A DNA stretch of 64,000 nt from an uncultured Collinsella sp. (GCA_900541885.1 UQKW01000007.1:39271-103270); one strand, 5' to 3'. Positions 1 to 7,918 are shown, counted from the first letter of the stretch. The notes: generated from the sequence alone by a model not told the origin. Program-made: numbers and translations.

Positions 1-258
1 GGTGTTCATTTGTCGACTTCTTGGGCTGTGGTCACCTGTTGTTTCTGTGGTGGCTGTGGGTATCTGGCTCAAAAGGGCGGGTTGGCCGTCTATGTTTACC
101 TGTGGTTTTGTTGCGGTGCGCATTTTCGGTCAAGCTTTTCGTCAAGTGTTTGGTCAGCAGTTGGTTTGCAGCCGGAGGCCTATTTTGCCCGCGCTGGTCG
201 TGGCTGCCCACCCTCCTCGTAAGCTCAAATTGAGGTCCATCAGTTTGAGGAGGATGCC
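1..258. other. Leader region of first gene, no gene seen
   Basis: No convincing gene is seen in this edge segment. The three overlapping short reading frames have no good ribosome-binding site or recognisable composition, and one runs into the next start codon. The only clear signal is a strong Shine-Dalgarno (GAGGAGG, about 246-252) for the gene starting at 259. Part of a gene lying mainly to the left cannot be excluded. Confidence 0.4.
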
Positions 259-966
259 ATGACTGATCACGCTTTAGACCGAGCGCAGCTAGCCGAAGCC
301 GTCGGCAACGATATTGCCGACATGGCCCATTTTTGGATGCTGCGGAAGTTTCAGTTTTTGGAGCCAGCGCGCGAGCAGTTTGAGATCATTGTTGACCCGT
401 GGCTCAGCTATTGCACCGAGCCTTCGCAAAACGAAATCATGGCCTACAACATGGCATTTACCGATTGGCTGCTCTTCGAGCGCCCCTATCGCCATGGCAA
501 GACGCTGCTCGAGCTATATGTTGACGAGCCGCCGGCATCGCTTTCGCCTGTCTCGCTCAAGCGGCTCGAGCAGGTGCGCGACACACAGTATTTCTCGCGT
601 TTTGGCATTTTGGACAAGGATCCCGCGACTGGCATGGTCATGCTGAAGGATACGCGCACCGACCTTCGCTTTGATGTCTACGACCCGCATATCGTGCAAA
701 AGGAGCATTGGAGCGACGGCGCGATCGCGGTGCGCCTCGCCTGCGTCGACGATGTCTGGCTGACGGCGGGACAGCTCTATCTGTATGACATCGCGCGCCT
801 GAGTGACACGGCGGTCGATGGACCGGGTGCGGTGCATCCGGAGGACCTGCAGGATGGCTTTGACACCTCGTGCATCAGCTTCTTCTTGCGCCTGGTCCGC
901 GACATCATGGGCGCCCAGGGGCGCTACGTAAAGTCGCTCAACATCTACGAACAAGAATGGGAGTAG
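259..966 (+). CDS. Hypothetical protein, 235 aa
   Basis: A 235-residue soluble-looking protein with no signal peptide and no membrane segment. It is rich in acidic and aromatic residues. The start is set by a strong GAGGAGG Shine-Dalgarno six bases upstream of ATG. I do not recognise the family and see no catalytic motif. Codon use matches the native GC-rich genes, so it is probably real. It stands alone: the next 350 bases are a palindromic repeat array, and no partner gene overlaps it. Confidence 0.75.
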   Translation: MTDHALDRAQLAEAVGNDIADMAHFWMLRKFQFLEPAREQFEIIVDPWLSYCTEPSQNEIMAYNMAFTDWLLFERPYRHGKTLLELYVDEPPASLSPVSLKRLEQVRDTQYFSRFGILDKDPATGMVMLKDTRTDLRFDVYDPHIVQKEHWSDGAIAVRLACVDDVWLTAGQLYLYDIARLSDTAVDGPGAVHPEDLQDGFDTSCISFFLRLVRDIMGAQGRYVKSLNIYEQEWE

Positions 967-1002
967 GGGATGTGGCTGGCGTCGCCCTGCTGCCCTGACT
1001 TT

Positions 1003-1298
1003 GTCTCAATTTGTAACGTTTAGGGACAAAAAACCGGTCTACCTGTTACAGATCGAGACGAACGCTTGGGCGCTGCTGATTTGTCTAAATCTGTAACGTT
1101 TGGGGGCTGGAGAACGTCTAACTGTTACAGACCGAGACGTTTGGCACCTGGTTGGGGGAATGTCTCAATCTGTAACATCTACAGGCCCAAATTCGACCTA
1201 ACTGTTACAGATTGAGACGGAAGGTTGGCGGCTGTCGAAAGATCTTGTTCCGTAACAACTAGAGGCTCAAAGACCGTCTTCCTGTTACAGATCAAGAC
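1003..1298 (+). repeat. Four-unit regular palindromic repeat array
   Basis: Four 56-57 bp palindromes start at 1003, 1083, 1162 and 1242 (steps 80, 79, 80). Each has a left arm like GTCTCAATCTGTAAC and a right arm like TGTTACAGATCGAGAC, separated by about 25 variable bases. Units are separated by exactly 23 unrelated bases (1060-1082, 1139-1161, 1219-1241). The array can equally be read as one 16-bp motif in alternating orientation about every 40 bp. It fills the whole gap between two genes and ends 11 bases before the Shine-Dalgarno of the AbiEi/Vsr-like gene. Further copies lie at 2404, 7997 and 11573. No function is known to me. Confidence 0.95.
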
Positions 1299-1324
1299 AT
1301 TTGTCAGCGGAGGCAACGGTGACG

Positions 1325-2395
1325 ATGGTCCATTTGTCTGACGTGGTGGTGATGAAAGTGTCTAATACCGTTTTTAAACACAAGCATACGACTCGCAACA
1401 CGTTGGCGCGGAATAGGATGCTCGCGCGGCTCACGGAGACGACCGAGCAAGGTGCGCTGCTCGCAACGCATGACAATACCGAGCTCATGTGGCTGCGACG
1501 CCATGTTGGAACCGACGATATCGCGGAGCCCGAGCCGTACCTGTTCTGTTTTCAGCATGATTGGGATGCATTGACGCCGGCGGAGCGAGCGCTGAGGACT
1601 ATCAAAGGGCTTGCGGAATTTCATCCCGATTGGGCGTTTTGGGGTTATGACGCGGCGCTTTTGTGGGGTCTGGAGGTGCCGAATGATCTGCTCGGGCCGC
1701 GTTTCCTTGTTAAGACTTGCTGTTCGGTGACGTTGAGCAGCGGGTGCAGGTTGTTGCGTCCACAGATGGCGGGTGCGCTTGAGCGCGTCGACGGCGTGCG
1801 AGTGACGCCGTTTTGGCGCACGGTGGAGGATTGTCTGCTGCGTGCGCCGTTTTCCTACGGGTTGGCGATTGCCGATTCTGCACTGCGGGCGAAAGGCGTA
1901 TCACGTGGGGATTTGTGCGAGCGCCTCCGCGCCGATTGCGAGGGCAGGCGAGGGTATCGCAGGGCACAGGTGATTGCGTCGTATGCGGACGGGCTGTCCG
2001 AAAACGGCGGCGAGTCTCGGTTCCGAGCGTTCTTTATTGCGTACGGCTTTCCGGTTCCGGAGCTGCAGGTGGAGTTTCGCGACCCGCTCGATCCGAGCCA
2101 GGTGTTTCGCGTCGACTATTTTTGGCGGCTCGAGGACGGGACGTGTGTCATCGGCGAGCTCGACGGAAAGGGGAAGTACACCTTGCAGAACGGCGAGGGC
2201 CGGGAGTCGGTCGACCCATTCGTGGCAGAACGTCAACGGGAGTCCCATCTGACAATGCTCGGGCATAAGGTGCTTCGGTTTACGTTTAACGAACTCAAAG
2301 ACCCGGGGAAGCTGGTCGAGAAAATGAGGCTGGCGGGTATTCCTCGGCAGGCTGAATTGGCTGAGGAGTGGAGACGTCAGTGGTATGGGCGCTGA
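1325..2395 (+). CDS. AbiEi-like / Vsr-fold (DUF559-type) protein
   Basis: A protein of 356 residues from ATG 1325; GTG 1319 is an alternative that sits closer to the GGAGG at 1309-1313. The N-terminal half has the look of AbiEi-family proteins (FWGYDAALLWGLEVP near residue 105). The C-terminal 120 residues look like the Vsr/DUF559 branch of the PD-(D/E)XK fold: E230, D264 in a VDYFW strand, E278 and K282 in GELDGK, then a conserved HKVLRFT strand. Members of this actinobacterial family are often named as AbiEi-type antitoxin-domain proteins, but no AbiEii toxin lies beside it. It is bracketed by six copies of the 80-bp palindromic unit, four upstream and two downstream, which makes it a candidate partner of that repeat. 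The family assignment is from motif memory; DNA cleavage is inference. Confidence 0.7.
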   Translation: MVHLSDVVVMKVSNTVFKHKHTTRNTLARNRMLARLTETTEQGALLATHDNTELMWLRRHVGTDDIAEPEPYLFCFQHDWDALTPAERALRTIKGLAEFHPDWAFWGYDAALLWGLEVPNDLLGPRFLVKTCCSVTLSSGCRLLRPQMAGALERVDGVRVTPFWRTVEDCLLRAPFSYGLAIADSALRAKGVSRGDLCERLRADCEGRRGYRRAQVIASYADGLSENGGESRFRAFFIAYGFPVPELQVEFRDPLDPSQVFRVDYFWRLEDGTCVIGELDGKGKYTLQNGEGRESVDPFVAERQRESHLTMLGHKVLRFTFNELKDPGKLVEKMRLAGIPRQAELAEEWRRQWYGR

Positions 2396-2403
2396 GAGGT
2401 TTT

Positions 2404-2541
2404 GTCTCAATCTGTAACGTTTAGAGGTTATTTGAGCTCGTAACTGTTACAGATCGAGACAAACCGGTGAAACGTCGACCGAATGTCTCGATCTGTAACA
2501 TCAAGGGGCCCAATAACCCTGTACCTGTTACAGTTCGAGAC
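2404..2541 (+). repeat. Two-unit palindromic repeat array
   Basis: Two 57-bp palindromes at 2404-2460 and 2485-2541 (step 81, gap 24) have the same arms and the same orientation as the array at 1003. The first begins eight bases after the stop codon of the AbiEi/Vsr-like gene, so that gene is enclosed by the repeats. Confidence 0.95.
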
Positions 2542-2691
2542 ATTTCCCTGGTGTCGCTGGGGTGGGACTGCAACGTATTCCGTCCCCCCACATCCCCTCT
2601 TCCCTCCGTTAGCCGATGCGTCTGCAGCAATCCAGCGGGACTAGGTAATAATGGACAAATGTTCAAGTTAATCGTGAGGGAGGAGCTCGAT

Positions 2692-4062
2692 ATGGCGTCT
2701 GCCGATCGTTCCACGTTGTTTATCAATGCGACCGTCCTGGATGGTTCGGAGCATATGGAGCCGCAGCCCAACATGGCCGTGGCCGTTGAGCGCGGTGTCA
2801 TCACGTGGATGGGGCCGAGTGCTGTGGCGCAGGCGCCTGCGGGTGCCGAGGTTATCGACCTGGCAGGTGCTTATCTCATGCCAGGCCTCATCAATATGCA
2901 TGTGCATCTGTGCGGCTCGGGCAAGCCGGTTTCGGCGGGCGATGCGGGTGCGCTGATGAAGAAGCTCGATAATCCCGTGGGGCGTGCCATCGTGCGCCAC
3001 ATTCTTAAGGGCAGCGCCCAACAACAACTGGCAAGTGGCGTGACCACGGTGCGCGGTGCAGGCGACCCGCTGTTTGCCGACATTGCCGTTCGCAACGCTA
3101 TCGATGCCGGCAAGTATCAAGGCCCTCGCCTGGTGGCGCCGGGAACGGGCGTTACGGTTCCGGGCGGCCATGGTGCGGGCTTGTTCGCCCAGGTGGCAAA
3201 CAGTCCCGCCGAGGCAGCCGAACAGGTGCGCGACCTGTATGCGCGCGGTGCCGACGTCATTAAGCTGTTCGTAACGGGCGGCGTATTCGATGCGACCGAG
3301 GTGGGCGAGCCGGGCGTGCTGCGTATGCCCGTGGAGGTTGCCGCGGCGGCATGCAAGGCGGCGCACGATATGGGCCTTCCGGTTATGGCTCATGTCGAGA
3401 GTACCGAGGGCGTGAAGGCCGCGCTTGAGGCCGGCGTTGACACGATTGAGCACGGCGCTCCGTTGACGCCCGAGATCCTGGAACTGTACCGCGGCGCCGC
3501 GGGCACGCAGCTCGAGGGGCGTGCGCCTAGCGTGACCTGCACCATCAGCCCGGCGCTGCCGTTTGTATTGCTCGACCCGGAAAAGACTCATTCGACTGAC
3601 ACGCAAAAGAAGAACGGCGACATCGTGTGCTCGGGCATTATCGAGAGTGCTCGCGCGGCGCTGGAAGCCGGTATCAAGGTAGGCCTGGGCACGGATTCGA
3701 GTTGCCCGTTCGTGACCCAGTACGACATGTGGCGTGAGGTGGCCTATTTTGCCAAGTACGTCAAAGTGAGCAATGCGTTTGCGCTGCACACGGCCACGCA
3801 GGTCAATGCCGAGCTGCTGGGCCTGGGCGACGAGACTGGTGCGATCGAGTGCGGCAAGGCCGCCGATATCCTGGTGACGCGCGAGAACCCGCTCGATGAC
3901 CTGTGCGCTCTGCGTGAGCCGATGCACGTGATGTGCCGTGGCGATCTGGCGCGCAAGCTCAAGGTGAAGCGCATTCCCGAGGTGGACGCCGAGCTCGACG
4001 CGATTATGGCCATGCCTGCCGAAGCGCTGGCTGAGGAGCTGGCCCGCGACGGTGTGGCGTAG
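2692..4062 (+). CDS. Metal-dependent amidohydrolase family protein
   Basis: A 456-residue cytosolic enzyme of the amidohydrolase superfamily (imidazolonepropionase/prolidase-like branch). It shows HVH near the barrel start (NMHVHLCG), a candidate carbamylated lysine in KLFVTGG, metal histidines in MAHVES and IEHGAP, and the C-terminal aspartate in GLGTDSS. This pattern indicates a binuclear metal hydrolase acting on a cyclic amide or dipeptide-like substrate, which cannot be named from sequence. The ATG at 2692 is chosen because GGGAGGA lies 7 bases upstream and the protein then begins just before the usual beta-sandwich. Upstream in-frame codons run back through the repeat and are not credible. 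TAATAAT at about 2646 is a possible -10. It is followed by an intrinsic terminator. Confidence 0.88.
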   Translation: MASADRSTLFINATVLDGSEHMEPQPNMAVAVERGVITWMGPSAVAQAPAGAEVIDLAGAYLMPGLINMHVHLCGSGKPVSAGDAGALMKKLDNPVGRAIVRHILKGSAQQQLASGVTTVRGAGDPLFADIAVRNAIDAGKYQGPRLVAPGTGVTVPGGHGAGLFAQVANSPAEAAEQVRDLYARGADVIKLFVTGGVFDATEVGEPGVLRMPVEVAAAACKAAHDMGLPVMAHVESTEGVKAALEAGVDTIEHGAPLTPEILELYRGAAGTQLEGRAPSVTCTISPALPFVLLDPEKTHSTDTQKKNGDIVCSGIIESARAALEAGIKVGLGTDSSCPFVTQYDMWREVAYFAKYVKVSNAFALHTATQVNAELLGLGDETGAIECGKAADILVTRENPLDDLCALREPMHVMCRGDLARKLKVKRIPEVDAELDAIMAMPAEALAEELARDGVA

Positions 4063-4100
4063 ATGTGACAAAGGGGCAGCTCCGTTGCCGCATGCAAAAA

Positions 4101-4134
4101 GCCGAGGTCTCAACACGAGGCCTCGGCTTTTTTA
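4101..4134 (+). terminator. Rho-independent terminator after amidohydrolase
   Basis: GCCGAGG/CCTCGGC stem with a T-run, 39 bases after the amidohydrolase stop. Confidence 0.85.
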
Positions 4135-4155
4135 TCGAACAAATACTTAAGATTT

Positions 4156-4184
4156 GGGACAAACAAACCTGATTAATTTGTCCC
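4156..4184. repeat. Swapped-arm hairpin, CAAACCTGA core
   Basis: Arms GGGACAAA/TTTGTCCC surround the core CAAACCTGATTAA. The same core with different arms occurs at 15636-15666. It lies downstream of the convergently transcribed zinc-ribbon gene. Confidence 0.65.
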
Positions 4185-4195
4185 GCGTGCGGGCG

Positions 4196-4669
4196 CTAGG
4201 AGCGGGTTTCCATCTTGGCGTGGCACTTGGGGCAGGTGACGCGGATCTTGCCTTTGCCCTTGGGGACGGAGAGCATCTGGCCGCAGTTGGGGCACTTGAG
4301 GTATGCCGTGGTCTTGCGACCCTTCCACATCTTCTTGGCCGTGCGCTTGGCACGCTCAAAGTCTTCCTTGCTGGTACCGGCCGTGCGCGAGGCGTTGGCA
4401 GCCGCGGCGCCGCTACCCAAGCTCGCTACGAACTTGCCCAGGCCGGGGACGTTAGCGGTCGCGGCGACAAAGGCCGCGTTTTCCTTGCGACGTGCGTCGA
4501 TGTTTTTGGACAGGCCGCGCAGCACGCCAATCACGATTACGGCGATGGCAATCCAGCTGAGCCACTGGATATGGGCTATCGATCCGATCATCGCGATGAC
4601 GATGCCGACAAAGCCCATAACGATGGTGAGCTCATCGGCGCCATTGCGGCCCTTCATAAAGTCATTCAT
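4196..4669 (-). CDS. Small membrane protein with C-terminal zinc ribbon
   Basis: 157 residues from the ATG at 4669 (AAAGG eight bases upstream). Two adjacent hydrophobic segments lie near residues 16-50 (IVMGFVGIVIAMIG and WIAIAVIVIGVL). A basic linker follows, and the C-terminus is a zinc ribbon with CPNCG and CPKCH pairs. It is probably an inner-membrane protein with a cytosolic zinc ribbon. The ribbon resembles the MJ0042/rubredoxin-like type; substrate and role are unknown. It reads on the same strand as, and downstream of, the copper operon, but a 146-base gap holding repeat hairpins separates them, so co-transcription is doubtful. Confidence 0.78.
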   Translation of the reverse strand: MNDFMKGRNGADELTIVMGFVGIVIAMIGSIAHIQWLSWIAIAVIVIGVLRGLSKNIDARRKENAAFVAATANVPGLGKFVASLGSGAAAANASRTAGTSKEDFERAKRTAKKMWKGRKTTAYLKCPNCGQMLSVPKGKGKIRVTCPKCHAKMETRS

Positions 4670-4738
4670 GCAAATTGCCTTTCGTTCGATATGCTGCACG
4701 CCTTTATACCCGATTTAGAGCAAGGGGGACAGGTCAAT

Positions 4739-4806
4739 CTGCACCAAGGTGGTGCAAACATACCTGTCCCCGATGCACCAAGAAGGTGCAAAGCAGTCCG
4801 TCCCCA
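4739..4806. repeat. GGTGCA hairpin cluster with CCTGTCCCC core
   Basis: Several overlapping inverted repeats built from TGGTGCA/TGCACCA: TGCACC at 4739 pairs with GGTGCA at 4751, and TGGTGCA 4750-4756 pairs with TGCACCA 4774-4780. They enclose CAAACATACCTGTCCCC. The element resembles that at 15636-15666. It separates csoR from the downstream zinc-ribbon gene. Confidence 0.65.
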
Positions 4807-4815
4807 ATGCCCCAA

Positions 4816-5088
4816 TTACTTGGAGAGCTTGTCGACGACGCGTTCGATCTCGGCGAGCTTGGCGGCTTTGAGGTCTTCGTCGCCCGATTCGATTGCCGAA
4901 GTCACGCAGCCCTCGATATGCGCCTTGAGCACATCGGCGTTGATGCGCGCAATGAGCGCCTGCGTTGCCATGAGCTGCGTGGAAATATCGACGCAGTAGC
5001 GGTCCTCATCGACCATCCGCAAGATGCCGTCGATCTGGCCGCGTGCCGTCTTGAGCATGCGGGTCACCGATTTGTGGTCTGCCATCAT
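4816..5088 (-). CDS. csoR: CsoR-family copper-sensing repressor
   Basis: A 90-residue all-helical DUF156/CsoR protein. The Cu(I) ligands of the family are visible as C32 (RYCVDI), H57 and C61 (KAHIEGC), which favours copper over the formaldehyde- or sulfide-sensing members. It should repress the copA promoter in the absence of Cu(I). It is the last gene of copA-copZ-csoR, 48 bases after copZ. A GAGG Shine-Dalgarno lies seven bases before the first of two consecutive ATG codons. A matching operator lies before copA at 7906-7918. Confidence 0.9.
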   Translation of the reverse strand: MMADHKSVTRMLKTARGQIDGILRMVDEDRYCVDISTQLMATQALIARINADVLKAHIEGCVTSAIESGDEDLKAAKLAEIERVVDKLSK

Positions 5089-5136
5089 GGCGGGTCCTCG
5101 TTTCTGGTCGATGGGGTCGAATGCTTCTGGTAGCTG

Positions 5137-5358
5137 CTACGCGGCGGTCACGGACAGGGCGTGGAACTTCTCGCCGGCGCCCTCGACGGCGGCAGCGAGC
5201 TGCTCGGCGGTCACGGTGTCGGCGCACTCAACCTGGGCGGTCTGGGTCTCGTGATCGGCGTCGGCGTCGGTCACGCCGGCCACGTTGAGCAGTGCCGTCT
5301 CGACAGTAGCGTCGCAGTGGCCGCACATGAGGCCCGAAGTCTTGATTGTGTAACGCAT
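5137..5358 (-). CDS. copZ: Copper chaperone, HMA domain
   Basis: A 73-residue single heavy-metal-associated domain with the Cu(I) motif GLMCGHC near residue 9 and a ferredoxin-like fold pattern. It is expected to carry Cu(I) to the ATPase encoded upstream and to CsoR. The ATG at 5358 has AGAGGA seven bases upstream. The frame stays open for another 111 bases upstream through the intercistronic hairpin, but that extension is not chaperone-like and is probably untranslated. Confidence 0.88.
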   Translation of the reverse strand: MRYTIKTSGLMCGHCDATVETALLNVAGVTDADADHETQTAQVECADTVTAEQLAAAVEGAGEKFHALSVTAA

Positions 5359-5383
5359 GGGTATTCCTCTCTGTTGTGTCGGC

Positions 5384-5476
5384 TTTCCCAGGCACCCGAC
5401 CTTGACCTTCAGGCCGTCGCGCGCGTACCGAAGTACGCGTCGCTCCTCTTTCAGGTCAATCTCGGGCACCTGGAAA
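5384..5476 (-). repeat. Large intercistronic hairpin between copA and copZ
   Basis: Outer arms 5384-5408 and 5453-5476 pair over about 20 of 25 positions. An inner hairpin GCGTAC-CGAA-GTACGC (5423-5438) caps the structure. It falls in the gap between copA and copZ and could stabilise or attenuate parts of the mRNA differently. No T-run follows, so it is not a standard terminator. Confidence 0.7.
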
Positions 5477-5505
5477 ACCCGTTCTAAATGGACGTAATGG
5501 TGAGC

Positions 5506-7845
5506 CTATTTTGCCACTTTAGGCTTAAAGGATTTCAGGCGCAGCGCATTGCTTACGACGCACACGCTCGACAGGCTCATGGCCGCGGCGCCAAACATCG
5601 GCGAGAGCTGCCATCCGGTGAGCGGGAAGAACACGCCCGCCGCCAGCGGAATGCCGATGCCGTTGTAGAACAGTGCCCAGAACAGGTCCTGTTTGATGTT
5701 GCGGATCGTGGCGCGCGACAGCTCGATGGCCCGCGCAACATCCATAAGGTCGCTGCGCATGAGCACCACGTCGGCACCCTCTTTGGCGATATCGGCGCCG
5801 GTGCCGATGGCAAGGCCCACGTCGGCGCGCGCCAGGGCGGGGGAGTCATTGATGCCGTCGCCCACCATGGCGACCTTGCCGCCCGCATTCTGCAGTTCGC
5901 GCACGTGGCGTTCCTTGTCGGCAGGAAGAACGTCGGCGATGACCTGTTCGCTGCTCAGCCCCACGCGGCGGGCGATGGCCTCGGCCGTCACGTGGTTGTC
6001 GCCGGTGAGCATGCGCACATCGACGCCGAGCGAACGCAGTGCGGCGATGGCCCCGGCGCTCGTCTCTTTGACCTCGTCGGCCACGGCGATGGTGCCGACG
6101 AGCTCGCCGTTCTTGGCAAAGAACAGCGGCGTTTTGCCCTCGGTGGCAAATTGCTCGGCAAGGTCCGTAGGCACGGCAGCGCCCAACTCGCCCATGAAGC
6201 GCACGTTGCCGGCTGCGATGATATTCTGCCCCTCGCGCGCCGTGACGCCGCGACCGGGCACAGCGGCAAAGTCCTCGACCATGCGTGCGACGATTCCGCG
6301 TGTCTCGCACTCGGCCATAATCGCTTCGGCCAGCGGGTGCTCGCTCGAGCGCTCTAACGCGGCGGCCAGCTTGAGCAGCGCCTTTTCGCTCATGGCGGGC
6401 GAGCCGTCAGTGCGCGTGGCTACCACGATATCGGTCACGGCCGGCTTGCCGCGGGTGACCGTGCCCGTCTTATCGAGCACCACGGTGCCCACGCTGCGCA
6501 GGTTCTCCAGCGCCTCGGCGCTCTTAAACAGAATGCCCATTTCGGCGCCTTTGCCGGTGCCCACCATGATGGCGACGGGCGTGGCAAGGCCGAGCGCGCA
6601 CGGACAACTGATCACCAGCACGGCCACGGCGGAGGTGAGCGCCTCGTTTATGCTGCCGGTCAGTGCCATCCACACCACAAAGGTCACGGCCGAGATCGCG
6701 AACACCACGGGCACGAACACGCCGGCGACCTTGTCGGCCATGCGGGCGATGGGCGCCTTGGTGGCGTTGGCGTCCTCGACGAGCTGGATAATCTTGGCGA
6801 GTGACGTGTCGGCGCCCACGCGCGTGGCGCGGAAGGTAAACGAGCCCGTGCGGTTGACCGTGGCCGCGTTGACAGTGTCGCCGGCGGTCTTCTCCACGGG
6901 AATGGATTCGCCGGTCAGCGCACTTTCGTCCACGGCCGAGCTGCCCTTGAGCACCACGCCATCGACGGGGATGGACTCGCCGGGGCGCACACGCAGCACC
7001 TGGCCGGGCAGAATAGCATCGACGTCGACGGTGGCCTCGGTACCGTCCTCGGCCACGACGGTCGCGGTCTTTGGCGCTAGGTCAATGAGCGCCTCGATGG
7101 CGCCGCCGGTTTTGGACTTGCTGCGCGTCTCGAGGTATTTGCCCACGGTGACGAGCGACAAAATCGTGCCGGCGCTTTCAAAATACAGATTGTCCATGCT
7201 CGTCATCATGGCCTCGTGGACCTGACCCGCGGCTAGTTGGTCGGCCATGATGAACATGGCGTAGAGCGACCAGGCGATGGAGGCGGTGGCGCCCACGGCA
7301 ATAAGGGCGTCCATGGTGGGTGCGCCGTGCGCGAGCGATTTAAACCCGTTGATAAAGTACGCGTCGTTGATGTAGACGATGGGGATGAGCAGGACGAGCT
7401 CGGTGAGCGCGAGCGTCATACTGTGCGTGTGGTCGGTGAAGATGCCGGGCAGCGGCCAGCCGAGCATGTGCCCCATGCCTATGTAGAACAGCGGGATGAG
7501 GAAGATGATCGAGACGATGAGTCGGGTGCGCATGGCGTAGGCGGCTGCCTCTAGCTTTTTGGTGGGCGACTCCATATGGGCGGCGCCGGACCTGGCTTGC
7601 GCACTTCCGCTTTGGACAGCGTCGGTGCCCGTGCTGACGGGCGAGGCCGAGTAGCCAGCGCGATCGACGGCGGTGCAGATGTCGTCGGGGGTGACCTGCG
7701 CGGGGTCATAGTTCACCAGCATGGAACCGGCGAGCAGATTGACCGCGACGCTCTCGACGCCGTCGAGCTTGCTCACGGCACGGTCCACGTGCGCCTGACA
7801 GGCGGCGCACGTCATGCCTCCCACATCGAATTTATCTTGAGCCAT
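5506..7845 (-). CDS. copA: Copper-exporting P1B-type ATPase
   Basis: A 779-residue P-type ATPase. Order: one N-terminal HMA domain with GGMTCAAC (residues 10-16), paired membrane segments, actuator motif (TGES), the transmembrane CPC (SCPCALGLATP), the phosphorylation site DKTGT, the HP of the nucleotide domain (SEHPLAEA), and the hinge GDGINDSPAL. CPC plus HMA and linkage to copZ and csoR indicate Cu(I) export at the cytoplasmic membrane. Length is normal for a one-HMA CopA. It is first in the operon; a Shine-Dalgarno AAGGAG lies just upstream of ATG at 7845. Confidence 0.95.
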   Translation of the reverse strand: MAQDKFDVGGMTCAACQAHVDRAVSKLDGVESVAVNLLAGSMLVNYDPAQVTPDDICTAVDRAGYSASPVSTGTDAVQSGSAQARSGAAHMESPTKKLEAAAYAMRTRLIVSIIFLIPLFYIGMGHMLGWPLPGIFTDHTHSMTLALTELVLLIPIVYINDAYFINGFKSLAHGAPTMDALIAVGATASIAWSLYAMFIMADQLAAGQVHEAMMTSMDNLYFESAGTILSLVTVGKYLETRSKSKTGGAIEALIDLAPKTATVVAEDGTEATVDVDAILPGQVLRVRPGESIPVDGVVLKGSSAVDESALTGESIPVEKTAGDTVNAATVNRTGSFTFRATRVGADTSLAKIIQLVEDANATKAPIARMADKVAGVFVPVVFAISAVTFVVWMALTGSINEALTSAVAVLVISCPCALGLATPVAIMVGTGKGAEMGILFKSAEALENLRSVGTVVLDKTGTVTRGKPAVTDIVVATRTDGSPAMSEKALLKLAAALERSSEHPLAEAIMAECETRGIVARMVEDFAAVPGRGVTAREGQNIIAAGNVRFMGELGAAVPTDLAEQFATEGKTPLFFAKNGELVGTIAVADEVKETSAGAIAALRSLGVDVRMLTGDNHVTAEAIARRVGLSSEQVIADVLPADKERHVRELQNAGGKVAMVGDGINDSPALARADVGLAIGTGADIAKEGADVVLMRSDLMDVARAIELSRATIRNIKQDLFWALFYNGIGIPLAAGVFFPLTGWQLSPMFGAAAMSLSSVCVVSNALRLKSFKPKVAK

Positions 7846-7892
7846 GGCTTCTCCTTTCTGTAGTTCGGTGTTGGAATTGTTAACCCGCCGAT

Positions 7893-7918
7893 ACTATACA
7901 CCCATACCCCCTGGGGGT
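7893..7918 (-). promoter_or_regulatory. copA promoter with CsoR-like operator
   Basis: On the minus strand a -10-like TATAGT (7893-7898) lies about 48 bases before copA. Just upstream is the G/C palindrome ACCCCC-T-GGGGGT (7906-7918). CsoR sites are typically of this TACCCC...GGGGTA kind, and the placement beside the -10 fits repression by the CsoR encoded in the same operon. The -35 is unclear. Confidence 0.7.

Noticed and set aside
2..262. Small open frames at the left edge
   Set aside because: They overlap one another and the next start, lack ribosome-binding sites and have a random Phe/Val/Trp-rich composition.
1003..1298. Reading the 80-bp array as a CRISPR
   Set aside because: Repeats are palindromes with a variable interior, gaps are only 23 bases, four units at most, and no cas gene is in the window. 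Regular spacing alone does not make it a CRISPR.
2467..2691. 75-codon N-terminal extension of the amidohydrolase
   Set aside because: It starts next to one repeat unit, runs through another (2485-2541) and has no Shine-Dalgarno; GGGAGGA marks the ATG at 2692.
2668..4116. 482-codon antisense frame over the amidohydrolase
   Set aside because: His/Arg/Ala-rich shadow with no motif; the plus-strand enzyme has a complete set of metal-binding motifs.
5359..5469. 37-codon N-terminal extension of copZ
   Set aside because: It crosses a large hairpin, is not chaperone-like, and the downstream ATG has a better ribosome-binding site directly before the conserved domain.
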